Virus record (IMG/VR): IMGVR_UViG_3300033146_002242
Span: 1-64,000 of that record
Origin: a virus
Strand: one strand, 5' to 3'
Length of the DNA stretch: 64,000 nucleotides
Part shown: positions 33,818-43,738 of the stretch, one piece after another
Position numbering within the stretch: the stretch's first letter is position 1
How the letters are laid out: every line of letters starts with the position of its first letter
Made by a program: the position numbers and the translations under genes
The notes under the pieces: generated by a model
Database searches by the model: none
The model's input: the letters and a program-made list of their open reading frames with translations, nothing else
What the model was told of the DNA's origin: nothing

Positions 33818-34156
33818 TTAACAACTATAATCTTTTAAGTAATCAATTAAATTTTTTTCCAATAATTCACTAATATTTTTAAAAAATTTATCTTCTACAT
33901 ATTCGTTAGGAAATTTTATTGAATCATATTTTTCAGATATATGTTTATTAATCATATTTTTTATTTTCATTATTTCGATATTTTTTTTAGATGCTAAATC
34001 ATCATTTGTATGTTGTATTTTTTTTAGTTTTACATCTTGTGTTTTACCTTTATTAGCGGCAACTGGACAAATACCGTTTTCTGGTTTTGGATGTATATAT
34101 CCACACTCAGGACATAATTCACCAGATAAATTTATTAATCCATCAGTTTTATTCAT
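33818..34156 (-). CDS. Zinc-finger-containing hypothetical protein, 112 aa
   Basis: The N-terminus has ELCPECGYIHPKPENGICPVA, a likely zinc knuckle (three Cys plus His), followed by a helical, lysine-rich tail. First gene of the leftward replication operon: AAGGAG precedes the ATG, and a perfect AGAACATATAAATA promoter motif lies at 34193-34206. Confidence 0.58.
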   Translation of the reverse strand: MNKTDGLINLSGELCPECGYIHPKPENGICPVAANKGKTQDVKLKKIQHTNDDLASKKNIEIMKIKNMINKHISEKYDSIKFPNEYVEDKFFKNISELLEKNLIDYLKDYSC

Positions 34157-34192
34157 TATAATATCTCCTTTAATAACACAAATATTACTTTG

Positions 34193-34206
34193 TATTTATA
34201 TGTTCT
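34193..34206 (-). promoter_or_regulatory. T4-late-like promoter AGAACATATAAATA for the leftward block
   Basis: Perfect match on the minus strand, 37 bases upstream of the first gene of the leftward replication operon. Confidence 0.62.
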
Positions 34207-34332
34207 ATTTTTGGATTTTTATATCTCTATATTTTATAAATGAAAATAAAATCTCTTATTTTTATGCATATCTACATATAAAATAATTTTATAATTATAA
34301 AAATATAAATACTCTAAAATTTTATGATTTGA

Positions 34333-34366
34333 GATGAAATCTCTATTAAATTTTAGAGATTTCATC
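34333..34366. repeat. Perfect 13-bp inverted repeat
   Basis: GATGAAATCTCTA and TAGAGATTTCATC flank an 8-base A/T loop. Could extrude as a cruciform, bind a protein dimer, or form an RNA hairpin. Confidence 0.6.
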
Positions 34367-34470
34367 GCAAAGTTAACTAAGTAATTGATATTATTCAGAT
34401 CCACATCTCATTTTATTTTCGAAAAAAAAGAGAACACATTAATGTATTTAAGCAAGAGGATGTTTATACT

Positions 34471-34530
34471 ACCCGGGCTCCACCGGCGCACAACGTCATC
34501 CGGTGGGTTGCTTCGCAACTACAGCTGGGT
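34471..34530 (+). ncRNA. GC-rich three-way-junction element
   Basis: Closing helix ACCCGGGCT/AGCTGGGT (34471-34479 with 34523-34530, one bulged G and one G.U), then hairpin CCACCGG/CCGGTGG (34480-34506) with a 13-base loop, then hairpin GTTGC-TTC-GCAAC (34507-34519). All three helices account for most of a 60-base GC island in otherwise almost pure A/T DNA. It could be a small RNA, a self-cleaving or replication-initiation structure, or a folded single-strand DNA site. It does not match a ribozyme class I can name. Confidence 0.45.
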
Positions 34531-34807
34531 GATAAATTTTGATTGATTTTCATTTCTAAATTTTTATTCCAAAAATATATTTCTAGAAAAATTTTTTCGA
34601 ATGTTATTTTTATCTGATCACATATTAAATTAAATTTTTATTAAAATAATCATTTGAGATTGTCAAGATAGAAATATTAAATATAAAAACACAATTTAAA
34701 AATAAGTTTATATAAATCTTTTTTATTTTTAAATATCATTTATAAAAATTAATTTTGAACAACTTAAAATATAAATAATAAGAATAAACCTCATCTGTGT
34801 TTCCCGG

Positions 34808-34850
34808 AAAAAAAATTACACGGGTTCCCAAGACCCGTGGAATTTTTTTT
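34808..34850. terminator. Long hairpin with A8/T8 flanks
   Basis: CACGGGT/ACCCGTG stem extended by AAAAAAAATT pairing with AATTTTTTTT. The symmetrical A/T tracts make it an intrinsic terminator on both strands, insulating the two halves of the divergent region. Confidence 0.7.
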
Positions 34851-35953
34851 TGTATCGGTACTAACAAATTTATATAAAAAATATATTTACGGTGGATTAA
34901 ATAAAAAATTTTAAAAATAAATATTAAAAGACGATAGTCTCCAGAATAGATTTTATTCTAAAAAATATATTTCATTATATAATAAATAAAGTTATTAATT
35001 TCAAATATCAATAAATAATGTTTTTATTTTGATGTTAATTTTTAATTTTTAATTTTAATAATCTTTTTTATTTATCTTTATCTGAAATAGATGTTTTGGA
35101 ATATTGGAAATTTGATTTAAGTTATTATAATATCTGAAATAAATATTAATATTAAATATAGATATTTTAATATTGATAAGATTAGATTAACAATAATTCA
35201 AATTATTAATTTTTAGTTTAGTATATATAATTATTATTATTTCAAACTAAAAATATAATTACTAAAATATTAATCAGCTTTCAGCTTTTGTTATCATAAA
35301 TTAATTTTAAGTTGAAATTGCTATTTTGTTATAGATCATTAAATCAATAATACTATAATTTAATATTAAAATTAAAATATTGAAATAACAATTTCACTTA
35401 AAAAGCGAAATTTTACATAAAAATATATATCATATACATGATATCATGTTATAATATAAAAATATAAATACGTGTCGGATATTAGTTGATATTAATATGT
35501 ATTCAAATAGTATTCAACAAATAATAATTCAATTATATGATATACTAGTTTAAAGTTGTATGAATAATATTCAACAATATATTTAAAAGTTTATTTTTTT
35601 TATTTGATAATCTCGTGTAATCTAGTAATATTTCAATTCCACTATTCAGAATTATATGATATTCAAACATAATATTTTAATGTGATAATAACATTTTATA
35701 TAAGATCTACATTATAATTAATTTGTTGAATTTATTTATTAAGATTGTTAGTGTAAATAGAAAAAATTTTGAAATATTTTTTAAGAACATAATAAAACAG
35801 ATGAATAAATAAGATGATTAAGCTAGAAATTTTAAATTTAGCTAAAGATATTAATTTAAATATTTATTTTAAAAACTTTTCAAATTTTATTTTTTTGGCG
35901 CCGGCCCCGAGTGGAACTTAGAATTTTATTTTGGGTTTTTATCTTTGAAAATT

Positions 35954-35967
35954 ACAACATATAATTG
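35954..35967 (+). promoter_or_regulatory. T4-late-like promoter motif ACAACATATAATTG
   Basis: Variant of the recurrent motif on the plus strand, about 50 bases upstream of the first gene of the rightward block. A second copy of the AGAACAT core is at about 35784. Confidence 0.5.
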
Positions 35968-36016
35968 CTACATATTATATATAGAAAAGTTTAGCTAAGT
36001 GAGGTGACGTAGAGAA

Positions 36017-38170
36017 ATGTTAATTAAACAAGGACCAGAGTATGAAAATGCGGTAAAAATTTTAATATCTCATAAAGATGATAAATATTTTAATAATTGT
36101 AGCTTTACATTGTCAGGTACGAAAGCCAAAAAAATAAATGATGATAAGATTCATAGTTGGAGTGAATTAAAATTTAATTTTGAATTTAAAAATCATGATA
36201 TAAAATTTGGTAGTATTGGTGGTTATAAAAATATAGTATTAGATAGAAGTTCTTTTTTGAGTTGGTTATTATCTATACAAGATGCTGTTAATGACCCTAA
36301 TTGTTATGAAAATGAAGTTACAATTAAAAGAAGAATAAAAGATATAGATTTTTTTGTGAAATTTGCTATTTCGCAAAAATTTAATTGTAATGCAGTTATG
36401 ATAGGGGTATCGACTGCAAAAAGTGGTTTAATATATCTAGGCATTGATTCTAATTTATTTAATCAATATATGATGCAATTAGGTCGATTGTCTATTGATA
36501 TTTTAAATTTTGAAATGGCGTTTGACCAAAGTATTTTATTATATAAAAATAATCAGATTTTAGAATATCAAATTAATCAAAATGAACAAATTCTAAATTT
36601 ATTATCAAATGGTAATTCAATTAATACACCAGTAATTGAAGTAAATAGTGATAATATAGAAATATCAAATCCAGATAATATAATAAGTGATGAACATAAA
36701 TCAGTTGAAGAAGAAAATAATGAAAATATTATTTCAGAAAATGTTGATGAATTTTTAGAAAATTTAGAAGAAAATTTAGAAAAAACTGAATTAGAACCTT
36801 TGTTTGAACAACGTGAAAAAGAATTAACATCTCCACCTGATAGAGAATCAAAAGAAGAACCTACCTTAATTGAAAATTATATAATTGAAAACAAAATTGG
36901 TATAAAGCAATTATTTATTGATTTATATAACAAAGCTGCTAATTCAACATCTTTTACTTTCGATAGTCTATCATATTTTTTTGATTTATTAAAAACTGAA
37001 ATTTATATAGACAAATATATTATAGAAGAAGATAAAAAATCATTATTTTATTTATCTCAAATACAATATTTTAAATTATTAAGTGAATACAATACAACAA
37101 GTAATATTGATAATTTTTATCCAATTCATTTAAAATTTGATATTGCGGAAGATCAAGTAACTGATTTAGAAACAATTAAAAACATCAATGATATTTTAAG
37201 TATTTATATTTATTTATTATCTTTATCTGAAAAATTATCAAATAGAGAAACTGATATAACAAAAAATAAATTATTTTTATGTCAGATTGTTAGATTAATT
37301 TTTGAACCATATTATTTATCGTATTATTGTGCAATGGAATTGATTCCAAATAATTTTGAGACTACTATACTCAATCATTTTTATAAAATTAAAAAAACTG
37401 GATTTTTTAATGATTTTGATTCATTATTAAATGATTATGAATTGGCACCTATATCTGAAAAAGATTTAAGAAAGAATATTCTTAATATAAAAGAATTGAT
37501 TACTGAAAATAGACGACCGTTAAAAAGAATTCATCAAGACTTATTAAAAATAGGTATTATTAAATTATCTTATAAAAATGTTTTTGAATGGGAACATATA
37601 AATGATATATGTAGAATAGAAACTATTTTGAAAGATGGTTATTATACTAAAGAAGAAATTATTGAAATAGTTAGTAAAAACAATATAAAGAATAAAAATA
37701 TTGTTAAATTTTTGAAAAAAGCTTATATTAAAAAACGAAAAGAAGGAGAAGCAGTTCCGTTTTCAGATTTAACTCTAGATGAATTAGAACAAATTGTTTC
37801 TCATATATCTGGTGCAGATAACACACCATTGGTAAGATATATAAATAAATATTTAAAAGATGTATCTTATAAAAATGAATTAATAGAATTTGCTAAATTA
37901 CATAGAGACAAAGATATAAATTTATTAGAATTACCGGAATCGATTAATATACATCAGCTACCTGAAAATATATTAATAGCTTTATATAAATGGAAAAATG
38001 TTAAAAATGATAAAAATTTAAAAAGTTATTCATATTTTATCAAATTAATAGAAAATTGTATTGAATCAAAAAGTGATATTATAGCTGTTTATGTAGCTGA
38101 AAAAGAAAATATTTTAAATAACATAGAGAATAAAAATGTCGATGATTGGTCGATATTAGACGGGGATTAA
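36017..38170 (+). CDS. Large probable virion or assembly protein, 717 aa
   Basis: First gene of the rightward block; GAGGTGA lies 10 bases before the ATG. N-terminal 190 residues appear globular; residues about 200-290 are a highly acidic Asn/Glu-rich linker; the C-terminal 430 residues are helical and lysine-rich. No family recognised. Followed within two bases by another unknown gene and then a large beta-rich protein, which suggests a structural cluster. Confidence 0.55.
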   Translation: MLIKQGPEYENAVKILISHKDDKYFNNCSFTLSGTKAKKINDDKIHSWSELKFNFEFKNHDIKFGSIGGYKNIVLDRSSFLSWLLSIQDAVNDPNCYENEVTIKRRIKDIDFFVKFAISQKFNCNAVMIGVSTAKSGLIYLGIDSNLFNQYMMQLGRLSIDILNFEMAFDQSILLYKNNQILEYQINQNEQILNLLSNGNSINTPVIEVNSDNIEISNPDNIISDEHKSVEEENNENIISENVDEFLENLEENLEKTELEPLFEQREKELTSPPDRESKEEPTLIENYIIENKIGIKQLFIDLYNKAANSTSFTFDSLSYFFDLLKTEIYIDKYIIEEDKKSLFYLSQIQYFKLLSEYNTTSNIDNFYPIHLKFDIAEDQVTDLETIKNINDILSIYIYLLSLSEKLSNRETDITKNKLFLCQIVRLIFEPYYLSYYCAMELIPNNFETTILNHFYKIKKTGFFNDFDSLLNDYELAPISEKDLRKNILNIKELITENRRPLKRIHQDLLKIGIIKLSYKNVFEWEHINDICRIETILKDGYYTKEEIIEIVSKNNIKNKNIVKFLKKAYIKKRKEGEAVPFSDLTLDELEQIVSHISGADNTPLVRYINKYLKDVSYKNELIEFAKLHRDKDINLLELPESINIHQLPENILIALYKWKNVKNDKNLKSYSYFIKLIENCIESKSDIIAVYVAEKENILNNIENKNVDDWSILDGD

Positions 38171-38172
38171 AA

Positions 38173-38754
38173 ATGAGTTTAACATTAGGAAAATCATTTA
38201 ACAGACAATATAAATTAAGATTACCATTCAGAGATTATTTTTATGATATAAGTGTTTTTTATCATACTGATATAAATTTTAATTTGTTTGATATCAATCC
38301 AATAATGAAATATAATTCAAATAAAGATTTAAAAGCCGTAAATATAAATATGTTTAAAAATATAGAATCGTCTGATTTTTGTATTAATTGTTTAGATTTG
38401 AAAACAATTAATAATAGATTGTCTAAATATGAAAATATCAAAGATGAATGGAAAAATGATATAACTTGTGTTGGTAAAGAAAGAGTAAATATTTCATCAG
38501 ATAATTATTTAAAAGTAATAACTTTTAGAATAAAAAGTTATAATAATATAAAAGATGATTTTATTTTTTTATTAGTGGAAAGAAAAAATTATTTAAAAAA
38601 ATATAAAGATGATAGAATTACAACTACTTTATCAGGTATCCAAATAGCAACTAATTCACCTATAGATTATATAAAAAGTGAAAATCAAAATCAATTTATT
38701 TCATCAACAGTAATAACAAATGATTATGATACCAATACTATCATTAAATTATAG
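38173..38754 (+). CDS. Hypothetical structural-cluster protein, 193 aa
   Basis: Start at 38173 (MSLTLGKSFN) is preferred; the frame extends into the previous gene without a ribosome binding site. Beta-rich (LRLPFRDYFYDISVFYHTD) with an Asn-rich middle. No family recognised. Confidence 0.5.
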   Translation: MSLTLGKSFNRQYKLRLPFRDYFYDISVFYHTDINFNLFDINPIMKYNSNKDLKAVNINMFKNIESSDFCINCLDLKTINNRLSKYENIKDEWKNDITCVGKERVNISSDNYLKVITFRIKSYNNIKDDFIFLLVERKNYLKKYKDDRITTTLSGIQIATNSPIDYIKSENQNQFISSTVITNDYDTNTIIKL

Positions 38755-38762
38755 GATATATA

Positions 38763-40067
38763 ATGTCTATACAATCTGAACAAAATTATTTTTTTATACA
38801 TAATGTATTTGCGCATTTTTTTGATGATTCATTAAATTATTTTGCAGATTATTTATATCCTAGATTTAAACATCAGGTGGTTGGTACATATGATAAAGCA
38901 GTTGAATATATTAATAAAAAAGCTGAATATGGTAATGAACATGATATGCCCAATTTACCTGCTATAATATTGAATCCATCGGGTGAGTTTAATATATCAG
39001 ATGCTATTACAGGGGCACACCAATTATGGCGGTTTCCAAATATTTCAAATGGTAATGAACATTTAAAATGTGTTTTATATGATCCTATTTATCAAGATGG
39101 AAATGTAACGGTCAATCCAATTTTTGTTAGATTGAAGGGTGATTTTGAATTAATAATGTTATTAAATTCTTTTTATGAATATTGTGATATGAAATTATAT
39201 ATGTTACAAATGTTTGGTGGAATGAATAGACCGATATATCCATCCACGTTTAGAACATTTTTAATAATACCAGATGAAATGTTAAATTATGAGTATATTA
39301 ATCCTGTTGATGGGAGTAGTTATTTTTTAAATTGGGAAAGTGCTGGTGCATATGAAACATTAGTTAAAACAACTAATAGAAATGAAATTGTTGTTCCTGT
39401 AAATATTACACCTCGTTATACATTAGTTGGATTATCTGATGCTAGTATGAAATATGGCGGCTCTGATAAATTAGCTGATTGGCGATTATCTGTAACTGTT
39501 GAATATGAAATAGAAATGCCGTGGTATGTTTTTATAAATACTGATTATTTAATTGAAAATGTTAATTTTAATTTTTCATTAATTTCTTATATGGGAGATA
39601 CTTCAAAGGTTTTACAAGACGCAACATCATATGATGAATTTTTAAATTATTTCAATTGGAATGATATTTATCAAACATCTGTTGATTATGATTGGGGATA
39701 TCAAGATGGTGTGCATAATCCTCCAGCTGATGTTGAACAAGTAGATGCAACAAAAACTATTGATTCATCTACATGGGAAAAAGCAGGATTTTATTTTTAT
39801 ACTTTTACAGAAGATGATATTAATAATTTAGATAATAATATACCGACTGATGGATTTATTATTCCATTTAAACCAGATGCAGATAATATTTTACATGTAA
39901 TGTCTAAATATGGACAATTGACTTTGAATTTAGATTATACAATTGAAGATTCTGGCACAGGATCAAATGATATTTTGATTAGAATTATTAAAAATACTGA
40001 GAATCAAAATATTATATGGAAGGTTGATGATATTTTAGAAATTTATACTTTTATTAAAATAGTATAG
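38763..40067 (+). CDS. Probable virion structural protein, 434 aa
   Basis: Begins MSIQSEQNYFFIHNVF, and is Tyr/Trp/Asp-rich with many predicted strands (YTLVGLSDASMKYGG, WRLSVTVEYEIEMPWYVF). Aromatic beta-rich composition and size fit a tail, neck or fibre-adaptor protein, but no family is recognised. The last base is followed 11 bases later by the NUDIX gene. Confidence 0.5.
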   Translation: MSIQSEQNYFFIHNVFAHFFDDSLNYFADYLYPRFKHQVVGTYDKAVEYINKKAEYGNEHDMPNLPAIILNPSGEFNISDAITGAHQLWRFPNISNGNEHLKCVLYDPIYQDGNVTVNPIFVRLKGDFELIMLLNSFYEYCDMKLYMLQMFGGMNRPIYPSTFRTFLIIPDEMLNYEYINPVDGSSYFLNWESAGAYETLVKTTNRNEIVVPVNITPRYTLVGLSDASMKYGGSDKLADWRLSVTVEYEIEMPWYVFINTDYLIENVNFNFSLISYMGDTSKVLQDATSYDEFLNYFNWNDIYQTSVDYDWGYQDGVHNPPADVEQVDATKTIDSSTWEKAGFYFYTFTEDDINNLDNNIPTDGFIIPFKPDADNILHVMSKYGQLTLNLDYTIEDSGTGSNDILIRIIKNTENQNIIWKVDDILEIYTFIKIV

Positions 40068-40078
40068 GGGATGTTAAA

Positions 40079-40669
40079 ATGAAAGAAATTTTATATATAA
40101 GAGAATCAATGATTGATAATATAGATCCTGATGTTGCGAGAGTTGATGTAGCGGGAGCAATTATTTTTAAAAATTTTAAGTCAGATAAAGGAAAATTGTT
40201 GATTATACAACGAGCTAAAGATGACCATTGGCCGAATTTTTGGGAAATTCCACGGGGGAAAGTCGATGAAGGTGAAAAAATAAAACAAGGTCTGTTAAGA
40301 GAAGTCAAAGAAGAAGTTGGCTTAGATATTGAGATTTTACAATATTTTAATAAGTTTAATTATGTTGTTAAACATAATGGTATTATTGAAAGAGTTTCAA
40401 CACAATATAATTTTATCTGTCGTATGAAAAATGAGGATGATGAAGTAAAATTATCACATGAACACCAAAATTATAAATGGATTTCATATGATGCCGAAGC
40501 TGAACTTTATTTAAATGGTGAAATAAAACAAACTGTTATGATGGCATTAAATAAATTTGGTGATTTTAATATAAATACAGGATATGATTATAAACCAGAA
40601 AAAGCCGATTTGTTGGATATTACAGAATCTATTCACAGAACTTCATTTTTCAAAGGTAATAATTTTTAA
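40079..40669 (+). CDS. NUDIX hydrolase
   Basis: 196 aa. The NUDIX box GKVDEGEKIKQGLLREVKEEVGL (residues about 60-82) matches Gx5Ex7REUxEExGU with all catalytic Glu residues. VAGAIIFKN precedes it and LLIIQRAKDDHWPNFWEIPRG supplies the usual strand before the box. It hydrolyses a nucleoside diphosphate linked to another group; substrate could be a damaged dNTP, nucleotide sugar, or RNA cap. The extra C-terminal 60 residues are unassigned. Confidence 0.9.
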   Translation: MKEILYIRESMIDNIDPDVARVDVAGAIIFKNFKSDKGKLLIIQRAKDDHWPNFWEIPRGKVDEGEKIKQGLLREVKEEVGLDIEILQYFNKFNYVVKHNGIIERVSTQYNFICRMKNEDDEVKLSHEHQNYKWISYDAEAELYLNGEIKQTVMMALNKFGDFNINTGYDYKPEKADLLDITESIHRTSFFKGNNF

Positions 40670-41185
40670 ATGTATCTTTTAATAGAGCAGCCGGGTTTAA
40701 CTTTTGTTTATAATAATAAGGAATATACGTCTCCTATTGAATTTGAATTTGATAAACATAATTTACCAAATTTATTGATGCAATTAAGAGATGCTGATAT
40801 TGAGCAATTTACTATTTCACCTAATTCTAAAAAAAGACATAGTAGCCGTGTTGTTCAAAATATTGTTAAAAAAGAAAAACATGTAGAAAAAAATATTGAT
40901 AAAGATCAGTTATTATATCTTTTAATGAAGGTTTCTGATAAATTAAATAGCATTGAACAAAATATTCAAAATCAGAAATCTTCTGTTACATATGTTACAA
41001 ATAATGAAGTTATTCAACAATCTCAAAATAAATCTGAATCATCTGATTTATTTATACCTGAAATAGATGTACAAGGAATGGAAGTTGATTTTGCATCAAA
41101 TATAAAAAGTGAAAAAAATGAATCAAATCAAGAAGATAGTGCAGATTTTTTAAGAAAATTATTAGGAGATAAAACTAATGAGTGA
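40670..41185 (+). CDS. Hypothetical protein with coiled coil, 171 aa
   Basis: ATG directly follows the NUDIX stop. N-terminal 60 residues look globular (FTISPNSKKRHSSRVV), followed by a basic stretch and a predicted coiled coil (LYLLMKVSDKLNSIEQNIQ), then an acidic tail. Its end overlaps the actin-like gene by 8 bases. It could be an adaptor for the filament, but that is only positional. Confidence 0.5.
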   Translation: MYLLIEQPGLTFVYNNKEYTSPIEFEFDKHNLPNLLMQLRDADIEQFTISPNSKKRHSSRVVQNIVKKEKHVEKNIDKDQLLYLLMKVSDKLNSIEQNIQNQKSSVTYVTNNEVIQQSQNKSESSDLFIPEIDVQGMEVDFASNIKSEKNESNQEDSADFLRKLLGDKTNE

Positions 41186-42194
41186 AAATAAAAAAACATC
41201 TGTTGCAATTGGTTTAGATGTTGGAACAATGAATTTAGTTGCAACAAGATCAGATACAAAAGAATCAAAAATAATGAGAAATGTATTTCTTCCTGTCACA
41301 AAAGATGAAATTGGAATTTCCGATTTAGCAGATTTATCATATATTAAAAATGAAGATGATGATTTATTTATCATTGGTGATGATGCATTTAAATTTTCAA
41401 ATATTTTTGGGCAGGAAGTTAGACGCCCTATGAAACGTGGTGTTATATCATCTGATGAAATAGATGCTATTGATATTTTAACATTAATGATTAAATCATT
41501 GATTGGTAAATTAAAAGTTCCTGCATATTGTACTTATTCAATACCTGCTGAATCAATTGATTCAAATAAGAGTATTACATATCATGAAAAAGTATTTGGA
41601 AGAATTTTATCATCTTTAGGTATTAATGCATCACCTCTTAATGAAGCAATGGCTATTATTTTTTCTGAATGTCAAAATGAGAGATTTAGTGGAATTGGTA
41701 TTAGTTTTGGAGCGGGTATGTGTAATGTTCAAATTGCATATGCTGGTATTGAAACATTAAAATTTTCAACAGAACAATCAGGTGATTGGATAGATAAAAA
41801 TGTAGCCGATTCATTAAATATGGTAACAAATCGAGTTACTAATATAAAAGAGAAATATTTAGATCTAAGTGGTGACTTTAAGGAACATAAGAATAAGAAA
41901 ATTAGACGTGTTATCGAGGCATTGCAATATTATTATACTGCGATGATTAATAATACTGTTAAGAAAATACTTAAAGAATTTGATGATAAAGTTGATTTAG
42001 ATATTGATGAATCAATTCCAATTGTTATTGCTGGTGGTTCTTCTAAACCAAAAGGTTTTTTAGAATTGTTTAAAAGTGAGTTTGAAAAATATGATCTTCC
42101 TTTTGAAATAAGTGATATTAGATTAGCAAGTAATCAATTGACAGCTGTATCAAATGGCTTACTTATTAAAGCAATGGCAAGCATACCAAAATAA
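41178..42194 (+). CDS. Actin-like ATPase (ParM/MreB-type)
   Basis: 338 aa. IGLDVGTMNLVATRSD is the phosphate-1 loop, YSIPAESID the connect region, GIGISFGAGMCNVQIAYAG the phosphate-2 loop, and PIVIAGGSSKPKGFLELF the adenosine motif. Order and length match plasmid and phage actins that assemble dynamic filaments for DNA segregation or positioning. Flanking small coiled-coil genes (40670, 42203) are candidate adaptors. No tubulin-like gene is visible. Confidence 0.82.
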   Translation: MSENKKTSVAIGLDVGTMNLVATRSDTKESKIMRNVFLPVTKDEIGISDLADLSYIKNEDDDLFIIGDDAFKFSNIFGQEVRRPMKRGVISSDEIDAIDILTLMIKSLIGKLKVPAYCTYSIPAESIDSNKSITYHEKVFGRILSSLGINASPLNEAMAIIFSECQNERFSGIGISFGAGMCNVQIAYAGIETLKFSTEQSGDWIDKNVADSLNMVTNRVTNIKEKYLDLSGDFKEHKNKKIRRVIEALQYYYTAMINNTVKKILKEFDDKVDLDIDESIPIVIAGGSSKPKGFLELFKSEFEKYDLPFEISDIRLASNQLTAVSNGLLIKAMASIPK

Positions 42195-42202
42195 GGAGTA
42201 TT

Positions 42203-42364
42203 ATGATGTCAAATGAACATTTGAAAGAAAAATTATTAGAAGCTGAACAAAAAACTAAAGAAATTTTATCCAAAATAGAACAAATAGATGATAAAAAACA
42301 TATACAAGAGAATGAACAAAATGATAAAGTTGAAAAATTAATACAGTGGATGCAAGCAAAATAG
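42203..42364 (+). CDS. Small coiled-coil protein, 53 aa
   Basis: Eight bases after the actin-like stop, with AAGGAG before ATGATG. Sequence is a single charged helix (LKEKLLEAEQKTKEIL) ending WMQAK. Too short for most gene finders but well placed with its own ribosome binding site. In plasmid ParMRC systems a small adaptor follows parM, so a ParR-like partner is a reasonable hypothesis. Confidence 0.6.
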   Translation: MMSNEHLKEKLLEAEQKTKEILSKIEQIDDKKHIQENEQNDKVEKLIQWMQAK

Positions 42365-42394
42365 GTTTTTATTAATTAAGGATTCGTTTATATT

Positions 42395-43738
42395 ATGAGA
42401 AAAAAACAGGTAAAAAGAAAAAAGAAAAAATTAATTGATAATACTTTAAAAACAACACCCATTGGTAATAATAAAAGACATACTTTAAATGAATTAAAAA
42501 ATTTATTTGGTTTGGATATAACTAGTACAGATATGGTAGATACCATTGATACTTTAAGAAAAAACAAACCAAATATAATTATCGGGACTTGTACTAATAA
42601 TTTTATGTTTCGGCAGAATAATGGGCCTATACAAAAATTACAAAAAAAAGAAAATTATGTAATGTCATTATCAGTATACGCAAATTTGGAATTTGATAGA
42701 TATAAAACAAATCCAAAAACAGGTTTGGGTGTTAGAAATTTAAAACCAGCAAAAATTAAATTTTATGATATTTATAGACCTTATGAAGGGCAAGATTTAT
42801 CCAATAAAACTTTATTAGTTATGCGTACTGGTGGGATAGGTGATTTATTATTTATTCAACCAAATTTAATTTATTTAAAAAATAAATATCCTACATGTAA
42901 AATAGTTTTTGCTAGTAGCGCGCCATATCATCCAATGTTAGAAAATTGGGATTGTATTGACAAAGTTATTAGTTTACCATTTGGAGCTAAAATCTTATAT
43001 CAAAGTAATTACCATTTAATTTTTGAAGGTGTAATAGAACGAACGAAAGAAGCACATCATATAAATGCGTATGAATTGTTTTCTAAATGGATGTGTTTAA
43101 ATTTATCGAAAGATTTATTACGACCGATTCAACCAGTAAGAATTGATAGATATACAGAAATTAGTCAGGTTTTAAAGAATAAATTTAATATAGATGATTC
43201 ATCTGATAAAATATGTACTGTTCAATTAAAGGCATCATCTCCTATTCGTACACCCCATCCTGAGCAATTGTGGCTTCCTATATTAAAATTTATTTTGTCT
43301 AGAGGATATAAAATTGTTATTGTAGATAATCCAGCTTTACATGAACAAATTGAAAATATTATTAATACATATTTTGGTGATATAAAAGATTCTTTGGTAA
43401 ATTTTGTGAAATATTCTAAAGATATATCATATGCAATTGCGTTAGCATCAATGTCGGAAATCGTAATAGGACCAGATTCATCAATGGTACATATAGCAGA
43501 ATCAGTTGGAACAAAAAGTTTTGGTATTTATGGGCCATTTCCTGGATCTATTAGATTATCAACATATAAGTATAATAGTTGGATAGATTGTAAAGCTGAT
43601 TGTTCACCTTGTTTTACACATGGGCATCGTCCTTGTATTTATGGTGGACAAAATGGCGGGTGTTCACCATGTTATCAAAATATTAATATGTCTGAATTTA
43701 TTAAAAAATTTAAAGAATTAGAAATAAGAAATGTATAA
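42395..43738 (+). CDS. Glycosyltransferase family 9-like (heptosyltransferase fold)
   Basis: 447 aa. LLVMRTGGIGDLLFIQPNL (near residue 145) is the GT9 N-terminal loop and VIGPDSSMVHIAESVGTKSFG the nucleotide-sugar site, followed by IYGPFPGSIRL. An unusual basic N-terminal extension of about 140 residues precedes the GT-B fold, and a Cys-rich tail (CKADCSPC..GGCSPC) follows. First gene of an eight-gene sugar cluster; its last eight bases overlap the next gene. Confidence 0.85.
   Translation: MRKKQVKRKKKKLIDNTLKTTPIGNNKRHTLNELKNLFGLDITSTDMVDTIDTLRKNKPNIIIGTCTNNFMFRQNNGPIQKLQKKENYVMSLSVYANLEFDRYKTNPKTGLGVRNLKPAKIKFYDIYRPYEGQDLSNKTLLVMRTGGIGDLLFIQPNLIYLKNKYPTCKIVFASSAPYHPMLENWDCIDKVISLPFGAKILYQSNYHLIFEGVIERTKEAHHINAYELFSKWMCLNLSKDLLRPIQPVRIDRYTEISQVLKNKFNIDDSSDKICTVQLKASSPIRTPHPEQLWLPILKFILSRGYKIVIVDNPALHEQIENIINTYFGDIKDSLVNFVKYSKDISYAIALASMSEIVIGPDSSMVHIAESVGTKSFGIYGPFPGSIRLSTYKYNSWIDCKADCSPCFTHGHRPCIYGGQNGGCSPCYQNINMSEFIKKFKELEIRNV

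Larger units (their letters stand above)
34207..35953. other. 1.75-kb extremely AT-rich non-coding divergent region
   Basis: No ORF of credible length on either strand. It separates the leftward and rightward gene blocks. Long stretches are nearly pure A/T, punctuated by a 13-bp hairpin (34333), a GC-rich three-way junction (34471), a terminator-like hairpin (34808) and a GC-only patch (35897-35914, GGCGCCGGCCCCGAGTGG). Such a divergent, low-melting region is a natural candidate for a replication origin and control region. That is inference. Confidence 0.5.

Noticed and set aside
34471-34530. Twister-sister or other named ribozyme
   Set aside because: The closing ACCCG/TGGGT helix is reminiscent, but the conserved internal loops I know for those classes are absent.
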